Shown here: positions 61,093 to 64,000 of the stretch, in pieces
Layout: the number at the start of each line of letters is the position of its first letter
Position numbering within the stretch: position 1 is the stretch's first letter
Assembly: GCA_017979445.1 (NCBI GenBank)
Contig: CM030709.1
Span: forward strand, 5,560,001 to 5,624,000
Direction of reading: 5' to 3'
DNA: 64,000 bases
Source of the DNA: Akebia trifoliata
Lineage: Eukaryota > Streptophyta > Magnoliopsida > Ranunculales > Lardizabalaceae
Position numbers and translations under genes: made by a program
Notes under the pieces: model-generated
What the model was told of the DNA's origin: nothing
Seen by the model: the letters and a program-made list of their open reading frames with translations, nothing else
The model's database searches: none

Positions 61093-63621
61093 TATAGACA
61101 CTCCAATTTGAACGGGCCCTCACTTGAAAGGGCCCAAAAACAATAATTTTTCAATAAATTTGGCCAACGGGCCTCGAAGGCCCGACTCATCAAAATATGG
61201 CATCTTTGCCAAAATCAAAGCCCCTAAAACCTCTCAACGGGTTATTGAGCTCACCAAAAGGACTCGGTATGCTCCCATCTACCCCGCTCCACTCGAAACA
61301 TCGATTTTCAACAAAATTGGCCAATGGACCTCAAAGGCCCAAAACATTAAAAAGTGACAGTTTGATTGAACCGAGGCCCCTAAGACCTCCCAATGGTCTA
61401 AGGGACCCACTAAAGGGGTTCGAGCCATCCTACACTTGTCCAACCTTCACCGCTCCGCCCATGCATCCAAAAAATATCAAATTTTGGATAAAATTCTCTC
61501 ACGGACCTAAAAAGCCCGATTTGCCAACACGTGGCATTTTTTATCGAATCAACAATTGCAAAAATCTCAAAAAATTAAAAAAAATATATTTAAAAACGTG
61601 AGACTTGGGATGCCTACCCTTCCTCTACTTCCACCTCTCCACCTCCGAAATCCACAAACACCTTAAACCCATTCAAAGCCCATAAACCTGTAATTATCCA
61701 AAAACCAATTTTCACCTTACACCCTAATATAAAATTAATCCCATATCACCTAAACCCTAAAACCTACCCACTCTCAAAATCCAATCCAAAACAAACCCTA
61801 CCCATCCAAGCCAAAATAACCTACAACTCTCCTAAAATCCAAGTCCAATACATTCAAAGCCCACAAGACATTACCCATACCTAATTCATTATCCTAACCC
61901 ATTAACCACTACCCACATCAACCAATCACCCTCTCAACATCAAAAGATGACACATGTCATCATCCCCTTCCACCTCCTTCATCTAATCACCTACCCCCAT
62001 CATCATTCCCTAAACAATTCATCTAACCCACATCACTTCCCTCAAAAATCACCTCAACCCATACCCTACCCTAACATAACATATCCCTATTCTCTAACAT
62101 CATCAACCACCCACATCACAACTCATACCTACACATCATAACCTATCATTATTCCCTAACATCATCAATCACCTACATCACAACCTATATCTCTATCCAT
62201 CACCTTCCTTAAAATACTTCAACAAAATCATCTCAACCCATACCCCTCTCATCATCAACTAACTAACCCACACCCTATTCTCTAATCAAACAACCACCAT
62301 CGACCAATCAACCAATCTCATTATCTCACTCTCTCATCATGTTTGCCACATGTCTTCACCCCCTTAATCCTCCTAAAAATCAATCTACCAACCTTTTACA
62401 TAACCCATCCTCCTAAATCTACACATCTCACCTCTAATCAAACAACCACCATCAACCAATTAATCAATCTCATCATCTCACTCTCTCATCATGTTTGCCA
62501 CATGTCTTCACCCCCTTAATCCTTCCAAAAACCAATCTACCAACCTTTTACATAGCCCATTCTCCTAAATCTACACATCTCACCTCTTCAACCAACCAAA
62601 CACTCATTCTCTAAACAACTTCCTTACACCTTCATTCATTCCATCAACCACCACTCATCTCACCCCACCAAACACTCTACCCCAATGAATTTGGGTAGGA
62701 TCTAAACATCACCCATTTTCACCTATTACACAATTACCCTTAAATCCTCTCAAAATTTCATATCCTCCACCCCCAAAACCAATGCCATTATCCATTTTTC
62801 AACCCTTCACCCCATTATACCCCTAAATACTTTCCAAACATCTATAAATATCACCCTCCTCTTCCAAAAAATGGTCCCCAATTCTCATTCCAAAAAAAAT
62901 ATCATCAATCCTTTCTTAACCACTATTACCAATTCCCACCAAGTTTGTCAATCATCTCTTACTATTCCACACCAAGTTTCACTAAGAAAAAAAATCCATC
63001 TTCTCTACTTATCTCCACTACTCTCTCATATTATCTTCTAAAAAAGGGTATTTCACTCTCATAATCCATCAAGGACCTAAGAAGCATAGAAGAAGAAGAA
63101 GAAGGAAAGAAAGAAAAGTGATTTTAAAGCTTCAAGGTGGGTTCATAGTACACTCCCCCTCTCTCTCTCTCTACCTTCTCCTCATCCCTCTTCTTCATTT
63201 TTTTTTTGATGACTTAGAATGAATGGATCTCAAGTCTAAGGGTCTATAAGGAGCATCTCCATCAATGGGATGACCCTATGATCAAGCCAAGAACAAATCC
63301 CTACTTAGGGTACAAATGCACGACACGTGACACTTTATTTTTCACTTTTTTAAATCAAAATGACCGAGTTCTTTGAGGTTACTATCACTTGACGGGGAGA
63401 AAAGGGTGCCTAACACCTTCCCTTTTCTCCAACCTAGCCGCTTACCCCAGATCTCAAGGTTTGATCAATCCTTATCCACCGCGAGTCACCATATGCCAAA
63501 AATGTCATTTTTTGAAAAATGCACACCAGGTGACCATTTACACCTACTTACAACATGAATGGTAGCGACTCCAAATCATAGTAGATGTGACCGTCGTAAT
63601 GGCGAAATTCACGTATCTACA
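61093..63621 (-). mobile_element. Second solo LTR, minus orientation, same broad family
   Basis: Minus-strand reading starts TGTAGATACGTG at 63621 and ends GTGTCTATA at 61093, matching the end of the 31637 LTR (GGGCCCG then TTTGG then TGTCTA). Flanks are ATTCC (61088-61092) and ATTCA (63622-63626), a 5-bp duplication with one change. It shares the GGTGTTAGGCACCC phrase near 63400. The 61.6-62.9 kb part is C/A-rich on the plus strand, mirroring the G/T-rich strand of the other LTR. It is longer (2.5 kb versus 1.8 kb), so the two belong to related but not identical subfamilies. Confidence 0.7.
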
Positions 63622-63839
63622 ATTCAATATTTGTCTAGCCTTCCAAAATTTACGAGTTTTATCCTTAAAGCTACCTAAGTAGCGATATAAGAAGGAATTA
63701 TCATCAAGGAATACCAAAGAACACTATTACTGCCAAGATAAATATCAGGGACATAGCATAACTAAGTCAACTAGGAGAATTAAGTAGTCACTAAGTTTAA
63801 GCAATTACAAAGTAGAAGTCACCCCTGTGTCAATTACAA

Positions 63840-64000
63840 AAATCACGTGGAGTAGAGCTTTAAGGCCCTTATGACATCATGGGTTTTAATTAAATTTAAT
63901 GGAAGACAACGTTGGAAGTAGTTACATTTGAGTTTAATGCTCTGTATTTTTAAGTCAATACTATAAATAACAAGACTTCTCTCACTCAAACTCAAAGCAC
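63840..64000 (+). mobile_element. Possible LTR fragment cut by the window edge
   Basis: GGCCCTTATGACATCATGGG followed by ACTATAAATAACAAGACTTC resembles the promoter part of an LTR, as at 2770-3520. It is truncated by the window end, so its type cannot be decided. Confidence 0.25.

Noticed and set aside
61124..62141. Pro/Thr-rich plus-strand frames
   Set aside because: They lie inside the C/A-rich solo LTR; same compositional artefact.

Overview
This is nuclear DNA of a flowering plant, most likely a dicot. Four spliced protein genes with plant-specific families and GT-AG introns lie in a low-GC, repeat-rich background. No bacterial-style operons, CRISPR arrays or rRNA genes were seen. About 10% of the window codes for protein. 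Most of the rest is transposon-derived.

Layout. 1-11 kb: intergenic, with many short hairpin transposons (MITEs) and a hAT element with its target duplication. 11.47-17.10 kb: a 5.6-kb foldback element with two 1.3-kb inverted arms. It carries pieces of several unrelated host genes: an Alba-domain exon in both arms, the start of a DUF3741/DUF4378 (TRM-like) gene, a piece of the m6A methyltransferase MTA, and an intact three-exon end of an unrecognised gene. 19-24.6 kb (+): an ICR/RIP ROP-GTPase effector gene. 26.5-28.8 kb (+): cytosolic ribosomal protein S23 (uS12). 29.9-30.8 kb: two sibling MITEs set in TA microsatellites. 31.3-43.1 kb: an old segmental duplication broken up by later insertions (a solo LTR, a SINE, a MITE, a 1.4-kb palindrome), plus a lone alpha-galactosidase exon at 36.74 kb and a complete TRIM retrotransposon at 43.15 kb. 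44.6-46.3 kb (-): a Dof zinc-finger transcription factor. 46.5-53.5 kb: intergenic. 53.5-58.9 kb (-): a long PWWP-domain chromatin protein gene, with probable introns after the main stop codon. 59-64 kb: repeats, including a second solo LTR on the minus strand.

The four genes do not form a pathway. They are ROP signalling/cytoskeleton, translation, transcription and chromatin genes, and each appears to have its own promoter. The most unusual content is the multi-gene-capturing foldback element and a set of related elements (ends resembling GGG..CGTTC) that sit in (TA)n tracts. All calls come from reading the sequence; family names rest on recalled conserved motifs, not on searches.
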